NCBI GenBank assembly: GCA_964415965.1
Contig: CAYQCK010000001.1
Span: forward strand, 711,087-775,086
Length of the DNA: 64,000 nucleotides
Reading direction: 5' to 3'
Source: CAIKNB01 sp964415965
GTDB lineage: Bacteria > Patescibacteriota > Patescibacteriia > 2-12-FULL-60-25
Shown: positions 42,709 through 50,422 of the stretch, piece after piece
How positions within the stretch are numbered: the stretch's first letter is position 1
How the letters are laid out: each line of letters starts with the position of its first letter
Position numbers and translations under genes: made by a program
The notes under the pieces: generated by a model
The model's database searches: none
The model's input: the letters and a program-made list of their open reading frames with translations, nothing else
Told to the model about the DNA's origin: nothing

Positions 42709-43677
42709 TCACGCGCGGCCCAACACAAGAGCCAAGAGCGCCATGCGCATGTACTGCCCGTACTCCATCTGGCGGTGATAGGCCGCCCGCGGATCCTTGT
42801 CGACCGACTTGGCGATCTCGCCGACGCGCGGCAGCGGATGCATCACGACCATTTCCCCGGCCGGCTTAGCCTTGGCCAAAACTTCCGGCGTGATGACATA
42901 GGCGCCATTGACCGCCTCGTACTCATCCAACGAAGCGAAACGCTCCTTCTGGACCCGCGTAACGTAGAGGACGTCGGCCTTCGGCAGGGCTTCGTCGAGG
43001 ACGGAATACTCGCGCGGCTCAAGGCTCCGTTCGCGCAGTTCCGACATGATCTCGGACGGCATGCGCAGCGAGTCGGGCGAGACGAAGTGCAGCCGCGCGC
43101 CGTACAGCGAAAGGAGGCGCGCCAGGGAATGCACGGTGCGTCCGTGCTTCAGGTCGCCGAGCAGGACGACGTCGAGCCCCTCGAGCCGCCCCAGTTCGCG
43201 TTCGATGGTGAACAGGTCGAGCAGCGCCTGGGTCGGATGTTCGCCGACGCCGTCGCCGGCGTTGATGAGCGGCCGCCGCTTGCAGGCCGCCGCGGCCAGC
43301 GCCGCCGACCCCGTCTCGGGATGCCGCAGCACGATGACGTCCGCGTAGCACTCCATGGTGGCCATCATGTCGTCCAGGTCTTCGCCCTTGGCGACCGATG
43401 AGTACCTCACCTCGTTGATCGGGATGACGCTCCCGCCGAGGCGCTCCATGGCCGAGGTGAACGACGACGAGGTGCGCGTCGACGGCTCATAGAACACGTT
43501 GGCCAGGATGCAGCCCCGGCACATGTCGGTGCGCCCGTTCAGTTTGACGCGTTCCTGCATGCGCTTGGCTTCGGGCAAAACGCATCCGTCCAGGTTCTGA
43601 CGCGTGAACTGCTTGACCGACAGGATGTGTTGGCCGCGAAAAGGGTTCTCGGCCAGCGGTTTGACCGTTTCGTACAT
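42709..43677 (-). CDS. pyrB: Aspartate carbamoyltransferase catalytic subunit
   Basis: Condenses carbamoyl phosphate with aspartate in pyrimidine synthesis. The carbamoyl-phosphate site is NVFYEPSTRTSSSF, the second subunit loop lysine region is YSSVAKGEDLDD, and HPTQALLDLFTI, VLLGDLKHGRTVHSLA and VVMHPLPRVGEI complete the family signature. 322 aa is normal. A GAGG Shine-Dalgarno sequence lies 6 nt before the ATG. No regulatory chain gene (pyrI) or other pyr gene is adjacent. It is divergent from folD. Confidence 0.96.
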   Translation of the reverse strand: MYETVKPLAENPFRGQHILSVKQFTRQNLDGCVLPEAKRMQERVKLNGRTDMCRGCILANVFYEPSTRTSSSFTSAMERLGGSVIPINEVRYSSVAKGEDLDDMMATMECYADVIVLRHPETGSAALAAAACKRRPLINAGDGVGEHPTQALLDLFTIERELGRLEGLDVVLLGDLKHGRTVHSLARLLSLYGARLHFVSPDSLRMPSEIMSELRERSLEPREYSVLDEALPKADVLYVTRVQKERFASLDEYEAVNGAYVITPEVLAKAKPAGEMVVMHPLPRVGEIAKSVDKDPRAAYHRQMEYGQYMRMALLALVLGRA

Positions 43678-43765
43678 GACGGACCTCGCTTGGTTTTCGC
43701 TCTTTTGTTCTCACGGGACCGCGGACATCTTGGGCGCCGGCCGGCAGGATGTCAAACCGCGGCCC

Positions 43766-43794
43766 TGGGCAAAGCCGCCGACGGCTGCTAACAT
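43766..43794 (+). promoter_or_regulatory. Promoter of folD
   Basis: TGGGCA (43766-43771), 17-nt spacer, TAACAT (43789-43794), with the folD ATG just 6 nt later, predicting a leaderless mRNA. Confidence 0.5.
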
Positions 43795-43800
43795 CCCGGC

Positions 43801-44634
43801 ATGCAAACGATCGACGGAAAATCCCTCGCCACCGAAATCCGCGGAGACCTCAAGACAAGGATCAGCGCTTCCGGACTCCACCCCAAGCTCGGCGTCTTGC
43901 TCGTCGGCGAAGACCCGGCTTCACACCTGTACGTGAAGCTGAAGGAAAAAGCCGCGGCCGAAGCCGGCATCGAGACGGATATCCGACGCCTGCCGTCCAC
44001 CGCGACGGACGCCGAGCTCATCGGCCTCATCCGCGCCTGGAACGACGACGAGTCCGTCCACGGCATCCTCGTGCAGCTGCCGCTGCCTCCCGGGCACGAC
44101 CAGGACGCCGTCATCAACGCCATCCTGCCGCGCAAGGACGCCGACGGCTTCCATCCCAAGAACCTGGACGCGCTCTACGCCGGCGAGGGGCGCATCGTCC
44201 CGCCGTTGCACGAGGGCATCCTGCGGCTCATCGGCCAGACCGACGTCATGCCCAACCTGGCGCAGGCCGTCATCCTCGCCAACAGCGACGTCTTCGCGAA
44301 ACCGCTGGAATATCTGCTCAAGAAAGCCGGCGCCTTCGTCCAGACCTTCAGGCCGGACGAACTGGACGGGCAGGCATTGAAGGACGCCGACATCATCGTC
44401 GTCGCGGTCGGCCGGGCGCGCTTCCTCAAACGCGACCTGGTCAAAAGCGGCGCCTGCGTCATCGACGTCGGCACCAACAAGACCGAAAGCGGCCAGACCG
44501 TCGGCGATGCGGACGCCGAGAGCCTGCACGATGTCCCGGGCTGGCTCTCCCCGGTCCCGGGCGGCGTCGGACCCATGACCATCGCCATGCTGCTGAAGTC
44601 CGTCACCGACCTGGCAGCCGCGGCGGAAAAATGA
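43801..44634 (+). CDS. folD: Bifunctional methylenetetrahydrofolate dehydrogenase/cyclohydrolase
   Basis: Interconverts 5,10-methylene-, methenyl- and 10-formyl-tetrahydrofolate with NADP. The catalytic lysine is in LYVKLKEKAA (Y-x-x-x-K), with GILVQLPLPPGHD and DADGFHPKN as active-site signatures, and SPVPGGVGPMTIAMLLKS near the C-terminus. Residues about 155-200 of the Rossmann part read AVILANSDVFAKPLEYLLKKAG, so the usual GRSxxVGxP loop is altered (ANSDVFAKP), which may affect cofactor preference. 277 aa is normal. Confidence 0.94.
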   Translation: MQTIDGKSLATEIRGDLKTRISASGLHPKLGVLLVGEDPASHLYVKLKEKAAAEAGIETDIRRLPSTATDAELIGLIRAWNDDESVHGILVQLPLPPGHDQDAVINAILPRKDADGFHPKNLDALYAGEGRIVPPLHEGILRLIGQTDVMPNLAQAVILANSDVFAKPLEYLLKKAGAFVQTFRPDELDGQALKDADIIVVAVGRARFLKRDLVKSGACVIDVGTNKTESGQTVGDADAESLHDVPGWLSPVPGGVGPMTIAMLLKSVTDLAAAAEK

Positions 44635-44644
44635 AGCCCGACCC

Positions 44645-44668
44645 AAAACGCCCCGAACGGGGCGTTTT
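44645..44668. terminator. Bidirectional terminator between folD and the small membrane protein
   Basis: Inverted repeat AAAACGCCCC with GGGGCGTTTT, 4-nt loop, with T-runs on both strands. It serves folD (plus) and the convergent gene at 44686 (minus). Confidence 0.9.
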
Positions 44669-44685
44669 CTGTTGTTCGGTTTGGC

Positions 44686-45090
44686 CTATCCCGCGATGAT
44701 GCCTTTGGCTTTCCGCTCCAGATACCAACGGACCAGGATAGCGCCGACGATGACCCCCAGGATCTCGATCAGGTACGCCAGCGTGGCTTCCGGGCTGCGC
44801 CACACGAAAAAGGCCCGGCCGAAGATATAGAACTCGTAGGCGTTCTGCATCACCAGCATCACCAGGAGCCAGACGCCCAGCAGCTTCAGCACATCCTTCC
44901 AGCGCGGCGATTTCTTGAGCAGGGCCCAAAAAGCGAAGGCGGCGGACACGGCGAAAATCATGATCCACATCGGGGCGGCCAAGGCATACCCGCGCCAGGA
45001 ATCAGGCAGGATATAGAACAGCATCACCAACGTCAGGACGTTGACGGTTATCCATTTGAGGAGGGAAATCGAGATGTAGCGGAACCACAT
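44686..45090 (-). CDS. Four-helix small membrane protein
   Basis: A 134-aa protein with four predicted membrane helices (WITVNVLTLVMLFYIL, MWIMIFAVSAAFAFWALL, LLGVWLLVMLVMQNAY, YLIEILGVIVGAILVRW) and a basic C-terminus. No family recognised and no catalytic motif. Its promoter overlaps the end of the upstream permease gene, and the ATG lies 12 nt after the -10 box. Confidence 0.7.
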   Translation of the reverse strand: MWFRYISISLLKWITVNVLTLVMLFYILPDSWRGYALAAPMWIMIFAVSAAFAFWALLKKSPRWKDVLKLLGVWLLVMLVMQNAYEFYIFGRAFFVWRSPEATLAYLIEILGVIVGAILVRWYLERKAKGIIAG

Positions 45091-45102
45091 AGTGTTGGCT
45101 TG

Positions 45103-45130
45103 ATTTTACCAGATTGTCGCCAGCTTCCAA
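45103..45130 (-). promoter_or_regulatory. Promoter of the four-helix membrane protein gene
   Basis: Minus-strand TTGGAA (45130-45125), 16-nt spacer, TAAAAT (45108-45103), overlapping the permease stop codon. Confidence 0.5.
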
Positions 45131-46248
45131 AGGATGACCGTGGCGAAGGCGCCGGCGCAGACGAAAGGCACGACGTTCCGCCAGGCGTAGTTGATGTCCT
45201 TCGGCTTCCGGCTCATGAGTTTCCAGGCCATCAGGCACAGGAGCAGGGCGTTGAAGGACGAGATGGCCGAGCCGATGAAGCCGACCGTCGAGAGGAAATC
45301 GCGCGTCGTCAGGAAGAGCAGGAGCAAGGGGCCGCCGAGGGAGATGGCCCAAGCGATCTTCTTGGGCAATCCCGCATCGAGATGGAGCATGGCCTTGAAA
45401 TCCTGCACCAGGGTGATGAAGGAAGTCGCCACGGCCAGAAAACCGACGGCCGGAATGAGCCAGAACAGGCCGGAAGGCAGGCCGCGCGACAGGTCGGCCG
45501 GATCGCTGCCCAACGAATCCCCGATGGCCGCGTAGGCGAAGACACCGAACAGCCACATGAGCAAAGCGGCCGCCAACGAACCGCCGGCCACAGCCAAACG
45601 CGTCTTGTCGCGGTCATGCCCGCAGATGGCGCTGACCTCGGATATCACGCCCCAGCCGAACAGCGAAAACAGGAACACGCCCAGTAACGGCATGACCGCA
45701 CCCCAGTGCATCGCCGTAAACAGCGCCGGATCCGCCTTCGGAGCGTACAAGCCGACGGCCAAAGCCATCAGCGCGATGAGCCCGATGGTCATCCAGGCCT
45801 CGATACGCGCCACGAGTTTCAGCCCCACGAACACTACGGCCGCGCCGCCGGCCCAAAACAGCACCTGCCAGACCAGCAATTGGTCCGGCAGGCCGAAATG
45901 ACCGGCCAATGACGCCAGGAATTCCCCGCCCAATATCACGTAAGCCAAACAAGCGCCGATGACTTGCGCGGCTTGGGTCAGATACGCTGCCCGCTTGGCC
46001 CACTTGCCGAAAGCGATGTCGACATATCCAGGGAACCTCTTCTTGTCCATCCCCCGGCTGTAGAGGACGGCTTCGACGAAAAGCAGATGGGTAGCCAGCA
46101 CGACCAGGGCCACGGTCCAATACGCGACCGAACCGGCCAAAATGCCCATGGACTGGAAGGCGGCGGGTATCGCGAAAGTCCCCGCGCCGATGACCGTCCC
46201 GATCATGGCATAGGTGGCGCGGCGGAAAGGGCGCTTATCCGTTGTCAT
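45106..46248 (-). CDS. Amino acid permease (APC superfamily, aromatic amino acid/HAAAP-like)
   Basis: A 380-aa integral membrane protein with about 11 hydrophobic helices. The first contains the substrate-binding unwound motif AMIGTVIGAGTFAIP, the G-x-G-x-G signature of amino acid/proton symporters of the HAAAP and AAAP groups (TyrP, Mtr, SdaC types). The conserved GVISEVSAICGHDR loop is also present. Substrate cannot be fixed from sequence; tyrosine or tryptophan is plausible. The start at 46248 (MTTDKRPFRR) lies 6 nt after a perfect TATACT, so this mRNA is probably leaderless. Confidence 0.85.
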   Translation of the reverse strand: MTTDKRPFRRATYAMIGTVIGAGTFAIPAAFQSMGILAGSVAYWTVALVVLATHLLFVEAVLYSRGMDKKRFPGYVDIAFGKWAKRAAYLTQAAQVIGACLAYVILGGEFLASLAGHFGLPDQLLVWQVLFWAGGAAVVFVGLKLVARIEAWMTIGLIALMALAVGLYAPKADPALFTAMHWGAVMPLLGVFLFSLFGWGVISEVSAICGHDRDKTRLAVAGGSLAAALLMWLFGVFAYAAIGDSLGSDPADLSRGLPSGLFWLIPAVGFLAVATSFITLVQDFKAMLHLDAGLPKKIAWAISLGGPLLLLFLTTRDFLSTVGFIGSAISSFNALLLCLMAWKLMSRKPKDINYAWRNVVPFVCAGAFATVILWKLATIW

Positions 46249-46254
46249 GGCTCG

Positions 46255-46260
46255 AGTATA
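46255..46260 (-). promoter_or_regulatory. -10 box of the amino acid permease gene
   Basis: TATACT on the minus strand, 6 nt from the ATG. The -35 region is weak (TTGGGG at a 20-nt spacing). Confidence 0.4.
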
Positions 46261-46305
46261 CCATCCTATCCACCTCCCTTCCCCAATTTCAGGCGTTTTG
46301 CGGCC

Positions 46306-46334
46306 TTGCCAGCCGGCGCGTGGCGCGATAAGTT
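46306..46334 (+). promoter_or_regulatory. Promoter of dnaB
   Basis: TTGCCA (46306-46311), 17-nt spacer, TAAGTT (46329-46334), with the dnaB ATG 8 nt later. Confidence 0.5.
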
Positions 46335-46342
46335 GGCGGCGT

Positions 46343-47815
46343 ATGGAGGAACTCCAACGCGTCCCGCCGCAGAACATCGAAGCCGAGCAATCCCTGCTCG
46401 GTTCGCTCCTGCTCGACAAGGACGCCATGATCCGCGCCGGCGACCAGGTCAACGCCGAGGATTTCTACGTCGACAAGCACCGCCGCATCTTCGAGTGCAT
46501 GCTCGACCTGTTCCGCCGCCACGAACCGATCGACCTGCTCTCGCTATCGAACCGCCTGCAGGAGAAGGGCGAGCTGGAGCAGATCGGCGGCCGCGCCTAC
46601 CTCATCCAGCTCTCGAACACGGTGCCGACCGCGAGCCACGTCGTGCATTACGCCAACATCGTCCAGAAGAAAGCCACGCTCCGCCGGCTCATCAACGCCG
46701 CCGGCGAGATCACGCGCCTGGGCTTCGAGGAAGCCGAGGACATCGAGGTCGTCATCGACCAGTCGCAGCAGAAGCTGTTCAACGTCTCGAGCCGGTTCCT
46801 CAAAGCCAGCTTCACCTCGATCCAGGACGTGCTCGACGGCGCGTTCGAGCGCATCGACGAGCTGCACAAGGAAAAGGGCAAACTGCGCGGCGTCTCCACG
46901 GGCTACGTCGACCTCGATAACCTGCTCGGCGGCCTGCAGAAAAGCGACCTCATCATCCTCGCCGCCCGCCCGGCCTGCGGCAAGACCTCACTGGCCTTGG
47001 ATTTCGCGCGCTGCGCCGCGGTCAAACACAAGGTGCCGGTCGGCCTGTTCTCGCTCGAAATGGGCAAGGAACAGCTGGTCGACCGCTTCATCTGCGCCGA
47101 AGCCAACGTCAACCTGTGGAGCATGCGCACCGGGCACCTGACCGACCAGGGCGAGAACGACGACTTCTCGCGCATCGGCCACGCGCTCGGCATCCTGTCC
47201 GAAGCGCCGATCTTCATCGACGATTCGGCCAGCTGCTCCATCATGGACATCCGCACCAAAGCCCGCCGCCTGCAGATGGAGAAGGGCCTGGGCTTGATCG
47301 TCATCGACTACTTGCAGCTCATGGAATCGCGCAACCCGACCGGCGACAACCGCGTCCAGGAGCTGTCCGAGATATCGCGCGGCCTCAAGTCCATCGCCCG
47401 CGAACTCAACATCCCGGTCCTCGCGCTCTCCCAGCTGAACCGCGCCGTCGAGCTCCAGAAGCCGGCCATCCCGAAGCTCGCCCACCTGCGCGAATCGGGC
47501 TCCATCGAGCAGGACGCCGATATCGTGATGTTCATCTACCGCAAAGCCGCGGACAAGAACTACCGGCTCGAAGACCTGTCGCCCGAGGAACGCCATCTCG
47601 CCGAGATCCACATCGCCAAGCACCGCAACGGTCCGACCGGCGTCGTCAACCTCTTTTTCGACGATTCCCGCGCCAGCTTCAAGAATCTGGCCAAGAAACC
47701 GCAATACGGCGGCCCGTCACTCTCCCCGATCGGCCAAGCGCCGCAGGTCGAAGCGCCGAAATTCGACCCCAACACCCCGATCACGAACACCCCGCCGCCG
47801 GGCGGGCCGTTCTGA
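46343..47815 (+). CDS. dnaB: Replicative DNA helicase DnaB
   Basis: Hexameric 5'-3' helicase of the replication fork. The N-terminal primase-binding domain starts VPPQNIEAEQSLLGSLLLD. The RecA-like domain shows STGYVDLDNLLGGLQ, Walker A ARPACGKTSLALD, VPVGLFSLEMGKEQLVDR, Walker B LIVIDYLQLM, and SQLNRAVE ... LRESGSIEQDADIV. The P-loop reads ARPACGKT where GRPSMGKT is usual. A Pro-rich C-terminal tail (about 40 residues) may bind partners. 490 aa, complete. The start at 46343 is supported by family alignment and the promoter 8 nt upstream. Confidence 0.96.
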   Translation: MEELQRVPPQNIEAEQSLLGSLLLDKDAMIRAGDQVNAEDFYVDKHRRIFECMLDLFRRHEPIDLLSLSNRLQEKGELEQIGGRAYLIQLSNTVPTASHVVHYANIVQKKATLRRLINAAGEITRLGFEEAEDIEVVIDQSQQKLFNVSSRFLKASFTSIQDVLDGAFERIDELHKEKGKLRGVSTGYVDLDNLLGGLQKSDLIILAARPACGKTSLALDFARCAAVKHKVPVGLFSLEMGKEQLVDRFICAEANVNLWSMRTGHLTDQGENDDFSRIGHALGILSEAPIFIDDSASCSIMDIRTKARRLQMEKGLGLIVIDYLQLMESRNPTGDNRVQELSEISRGLKSIARELNIPVLALSQLNRAVELQKPAIPKLAHLRESGSIEQDADIVMFIYRKAADKNYRLEDLSPEERHLAEIHIAKHRNGPTGVVNLFFDDSRASFKNLAKKPQYGGPSLSPIGQAPQVEAPKFDPNTPITNTPPPGGPF

Positions 47816-47818
47816 GCA

Positions 47819-47859
47819 TAAAAAAAATACAGGGAAACCGAGTCGGTTTCCCTGTTTTT
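47819..47859. terminator. Bidirectional terminator between dnaB and the 98-aa gene
   Basis: Stem ACAGGGAAACCGA with TCGGTTTCCCTGT, flanked by eight A on one side and five T on the other, so it works for dnaB and for the convergent gene. Confidence 0.9.
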
Positions 47860-47876
47860 GATGGCGCCCGTCGGCG

Positions 47877-48167
47877 TCAGGGCTCCTGCTGCTTCTCGGG
47901 TTCGTCCGGAGCCGCTTCTTCGAAGTCATAGATGACCGCCTCCTTGGCCGGACGCCCCTGGCCGAAATGGCGCGTCAGTTCCATGGCCAGGATGTGCTCG
48001 TTCCTGTTTTCCATCCTGAGACTGATGTGCGGCTGCGGACTTTCGTCCGCCCCTTCGCGCTCCACGACGATCTCGAGCATCATCGGATACTTCCATTTCC
48101 CCAGGAGTATCTCCAGCGCGGTCTCCAGATCGAGCCAGACCGCCGGGCCTTTGAATTGCATGCGCAT
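47877..48167 (-). CDS. Small hypothetical acidic protein
   Basis: A 96-aa protein, unknown. It contains LDLETALEILLGKWKYPMML and ends with an acidic tail (YDFEEAAPDEPEKQQEP). The start at 48167 (MRMQFKGPAV) is preferred because AAGGAG lies 6 nt upstream; an ATG at 48173 would sit directly against that site. A 23-codon ORF ends 17 nt upstream. Confidence 0.55.
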   Translation of the reverse strand: MRMQFKGPAVWLDLETALEILLGKWKYPMMLEIVVEREGADESPQPHISLRMENRNEHILAMELTRHFGQGRPAKEAVIYDFEEAAPDEPEKQQEP

Positions 48168-48184
48168 TACCATCTCCTTTCGGT

Positions 48185-48256
48185 TCAGCGGCCGGCGATG
48201 CAGCGCAATTGCCGCGCCAGCACGTCGTCCTCTTCAAGCCCGAAGGCCGCGACCAT
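48185..48256 (-). CDS. Possible 23-aa leader or small ORF
   Basis: ATG after GGGGG-CCGG, reading MVAAFGLEEDDVLARQLRC and ending with TGA 17 nt before the next start codon. The composition is protein-like and the spacing fits coupled translation, but nothing else supports it. Confidence 0.25.
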   Translation of the reverse strand: MVAAFGLEEDDVLARQLRCIAGR

Positions 48257-48339
48257 CCGGCCCCCTGGTTGATTTGAATGTCCCTTAACGGGATTATCAT
48301 TTTCCTCAACATCCGTCAGTCCTCACCTTCGGCGCCGGA

Positions 48340-48368
48340 TTGTCTATTCCCCGACCTTTGTGTAACCT
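48340..48368 (+). promoter_or_regulatory. Sigma70-type promoter of ybaB-recR
   Basis: TTGTCT (48340-48345), 17-nt spacer, TAACCT (48363-48368), 9 nt upstream of the ybaB ATG. No Shine-Dalgarno sequence. Confidence 0.65.
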
Positions 48369-48377
48369 AACGGCCAT

Positions 48378-48695
48378 ATGTTCAACAAACTCAAGCAATT
48401 CAAAGACCTGCGCGACAAAGCCAAAGAGCTCCAGACCGTCCTGGCCGCGGAAAAGGCCGAAGGCTCGTCCGGCTGGGGCAAAGTTAAAGTCGTCCTCAAC
48501 GGCAACCAGCAATGCGTGTCCGTGACCATCGACCCCTCGGCCACGGCCGACAAGACCAAGCTCGAGGAGATGCTCCGCGACGCCTTCAACGACGGCATGG
48601 GCAAGATCCAGAAGGTCATGGCCGACAAGCTCAAGTCGGGAGGCGGTCTCGACTTAGCGAAGGATCTGCAGGAGATGATGGGAAAGCAGCAGTAG
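48378..48695 (+). CDS. ybaB: YbaB/EbfC family nucleoid-associated protein
   Basis: Small dimeric DNA-binding protein often encoded next to recR. The 105-aa protein begins with a helix (MFNKLKQFKDLRDKAKELQ), contains the characteristic three-stranded part GKVKVVLNGNQQCVSVTIDPS, and has a long C-terminal helix (LEEMLRDAFNDGMGKIQKVM). Position directly before recR is the usual bacterial arrangement; dnaX is not adjacent. Confidence 0.92.
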   Translation: MFNKLKQFKDLRDKAKELQTVLAAEKAEGSSGWGKVKVVLNGNQQCVSVTIDPSATADKTKLEEMLRDAFNDGMGKIQKVMADKLKSGGGLDLAKDLQEMMGKQQ

Positions 48696-48707
48696 GTTCG
48701 CCACAGA

Positions 48708-48778
48708 CGCTAGGGACTAGTAGTTAGGCTCTAGGGTGAATCCCAACCCCCAGCTACCAGCCCCCCAGTACCCAACCC
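48708..48778. repeat. Degenerate inverted-repeat element, copy 2
   Basis: Left part of CTAGGGACTAG-type units, right part CCCCCAGCTACCAG followed by CCCCCCAGTACCCAACC. It shares the CCCAGCTACCAG core with the copy at 9933-10013. It fills the gap between ybaB and recR. Confidence 0.6.
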
Positions 48779-48781
48779 GCC

Positions 48782-49393
48782 ATGCCCTCAACTCCCCGCC
48801 CGATCCATGACGTCGCCGCCGCTTTCGACGGCTTGCCGGGCATCGGTCCCCGGGCGGCTTTGCGCTATGCCTACTGGCTCGCGGCCCAGCCGCGCGACCT
48901 CATCCTGCGCTTTTCGCGGACGCTCGAGGCGCTGGCCAACGGGGTCCAGCGTTGCGGCGTCTGCGGCGCCTGGGGCGAAACCGGCGGCTGCCCGATCTGC
49001 ACTGACCCGAAACGCGACCGCACCGTCATGTGCGTCGTCGGGACCAACCAGGACATCCGCGTCATCGAGGAATCCGGCGCCTTCAAAGGCCTGTTCCACG
49101 TCCTCGGCGGTCTGCTCGACCCGGTCGAAGGCCGCACACCCGAGACGCTCCACATCGCCGGCCTCATCCGACGCCTGTCCGCGCCGGACAACCAGGCGAA
49201 GGAAATCATCCTGGCGCTCGACCCGGACGTGGCTGGCGACACGACCGCTTTGTATCTGACGAAACAACTCGCCGCCTTCCCCGCCATCAACGTGACGCGC
49301 CTGGCCCGCGGCCTCCAGAACGGCGCCCAAATCGAATACGCCGACGGCTCAACGATAGCCGACGCGATACAAAACCGGAGAAAGATGGGTTAA
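48782..49393 (+). CDS. recR: Recombination mediator protein RecR
   Basis: Helps load RecA at gaps, together with RecO and RecF. HhH-like N-terminus FDGLPGIGPRAALRYAYWL, the C4 zinc finger CGVCGAWGETGGCPIC, then a Toprim domain (VVGTNQDIRVIEESGAFKG, ILALDPDVAGDTTALYL), ending with a Walker-like C-terminal part. 203 aa is normal. A repeat element separates it from ybaB. Confidence 0.96.
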   Translation: MPSTPRPIHDVAAAFDGLPGIGPRAALRYAYWLAAQPRDLILRFSRTLEALANGVQRCGVCGAWGETGGCPICTDPKRDRTVMCVVGTNQDIRVIEESGAFKGLFHVLGGLLDPVEGRTPETLHIAGLIRRLSAPDNQAKEIILALDPDVAGDTTALYLTKQLAAFPAINVTRLARGLQNGAQIEYADGSTIADAIQNRRKMG

Positions 49394-49396
49394 ACA

Positions 49397-49538
49397 GCGC
49401 CCCGCTTCGTAAGTGACTCTCGGGGGTCTGGGGGTCCGCGCCAAGCGTCGTGGCAGGATGACTGGCGTCGGCGACACCGAGTGCGGCATCGCGGACCCCC
49501 AGGACTTTTGCTACTTTTGGTCACAAAAGTAGATAGGA
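49397..49538. repeat. Structured 140-bp repeat, copy 1
   Basis: An outer 11-bp inverted repeat (GGGGGTCCGCG at 49430-49440, CGCGGACCCCC at 49490-49500) encloses about 50 nt, followed by a 9-bp palindrome CTACTTTTG ... CAAAAGTAG (49511-49532). Aligns over its length with 55647-55784. It lies between convergent recR and rplU. Confidence 0.85.
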
Positions 49539-49561
49539 AGGCTTTTTGTTCAATGGCAGAC

Positions 49562-49590
49562 CATGGATTCCAGCTTTCGCTGGAATGACA
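49562..49590. repeat. dRS3-like palindromic repeat
   Basis: ATTCCAGC-TTTC-GCTGGAAT (49567-49586) within TGGATTCC ... GGAATGACA. This matches the widespread palindrome of the ATTCCxGCxxxxGCxGGAAT kind that occurs in many bacterial genomes. Confidence 0.75.
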
Positions 49591-49605
49591 GCATAGTGCT
49601 GATAC

Positions 49606-49630
49606 CAAAACTCGCCGGTTAGGCGAGTTT
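49606..49630 (-). terminator. Terminator of rplU
   Basis: Stem AAACTCGCC with GGCGAGTTT; the rplU stop codon lies in the loop. On the minus strand it continues TTTTGG. Confidence 0.75.
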
Positions 49631-49927
49631 CGTGATTTTGATCTGGGTGAACGGCTGGCGGTGTCCGACGCGGCGGCGGTACTTGGACTTGGCCTTGTAC
49701 TTGACCACTTCGACCTTCGGATGGCGGCCCTGGGCCACGACTTCAGCCTTGGTCTTGCTGCCCAAAGACGGGGTGCCGACCTTCAGGTCGCTACCTTCCT
49801 CGTCCGAGATGAGCAACGTCTCGAGTTCCACGGTATTACCGACTTCAGCCTCCAGCTTCTCGACCTTCAGGACATCGCCTTCGTTGACGAGAAACTGCTT
49901 ATTGCCGGTCTTGATGACTGCGAACAT
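49619..49927 (-). CDS. rplU: 50S ribosomal protein L21
   Basis: 102-aa ribosomal protein. The start FAVIKTGNKQFLVNEGDVLKVEKLEAEVG and the C-terminal YRRRVGHRQPFTQIKI are characteristic. The usual downstream partner rpmA (L27) is missing: the gene is followed by its terminator and by repeats. The ATG is 9 nt after a TAATCT -10 box. Confidence 0.96.
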   Translation of the reverse strand: MFAVIKTGNKQFLVNEGDVLKVEKLEAEVGNTVELETLLISDEEGSDLKVGTPSLGSKTKAEVVAQGRHPKVEVVKYKAKSKYRRRVGHRQPFTQIKITKLA

Positions 49928-49936
49928 AGTGCGGAG

Positions 49937-49965
49937 AGATTACAGAAAAACCCCTAAGTTGTCAA
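49937..49965 (-). promoter_or_regulatory. Near-consensus promoter of rplU
   Basis: Minus-strand TTGACA (49965-49960), 17-nt spacer, TAATCT (49942-49937), 9 nt upstream of the ATG. Confidence 0.8.
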
Positions 49966-49975
49966 ACATTCCGGC

Positions 49976-50422
49976 CTATTCGGGCAAAATGAGGCGAAAA
50001 CCCGGTTTTAAGCCCAATTCCTGAGCCATTCCCGCCCTGACCTCCAGGACCCGATCGGCCGGATTGACCGGGTCGTGCCGCGGCACGAATGCCGAGGATG
50101 TCGGCGCCGGCAAGGTCGCGACCTCGACCACCTGGCCGCCGTCGAGCCAAACGATATCTATCGCGAATTTCATGTCCTTCATCCAGAACGGATGGATGCC
50201 GCGGTACGGCAACAGGAACAGCATGCCGGAATCGCCAGGCAAATCCTCGCGGCCGGACAAGCCGCGATAGAGGTCCCAGGGCGACCTGACGGCTTCGACC
50301 TTCAGTTCCCGCCCTCCAATCAGGATGGACGTCTGGCGTCCGGCGAACGCCCAATATCCGCCAGCCGCCATGATGGCGGCCAGCAGCATGACGGCGCCGA
50401 TTGTCCAGGTCATGAATTTCAT
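49976..50422 (-). CDS. DUF192 family exported protein
   Basis: 148 aa. One N-terminal hydrophobic segment (IGAVMLLAAIMAAGGYWAF) acts as signal or anchor, followed by a DUF192 domain: SPWDLYRGLSGREDL, GMLFLLPYRGIHPFWMKDM, IDIVWLDGGQVVEV and RVLEVRAGMAQELGLKPG. DUF192 proteins are extracytoplasmic with unknown function. The ATG overlaps the stop of the upstream glycosyltransferase (ATGA), so both are coupled; this decides the start over a longer reading. Confidence 0.9.
   Translation of the reverse strand: MKFMTWTIGAVMLLAAIMAAGGYWAFAGRQTSILIGGRELKVEAVRSPWDLYRGLSGREDLPGDSGMLFLLPYRGIHPFWMKDMKFAIDIVWLDGGQVVEVATLPAPTSSAFVPRHDPVNPADRVLEVRAGMAQELGLKPGFRLILPE

Noticed and set aside
49390..49608. 72-aa minus-strand frame containing STFVTKSSKS, also seen near 55.75 kb
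   Set aside because: It is the translation of the repeat elements, not a gene.
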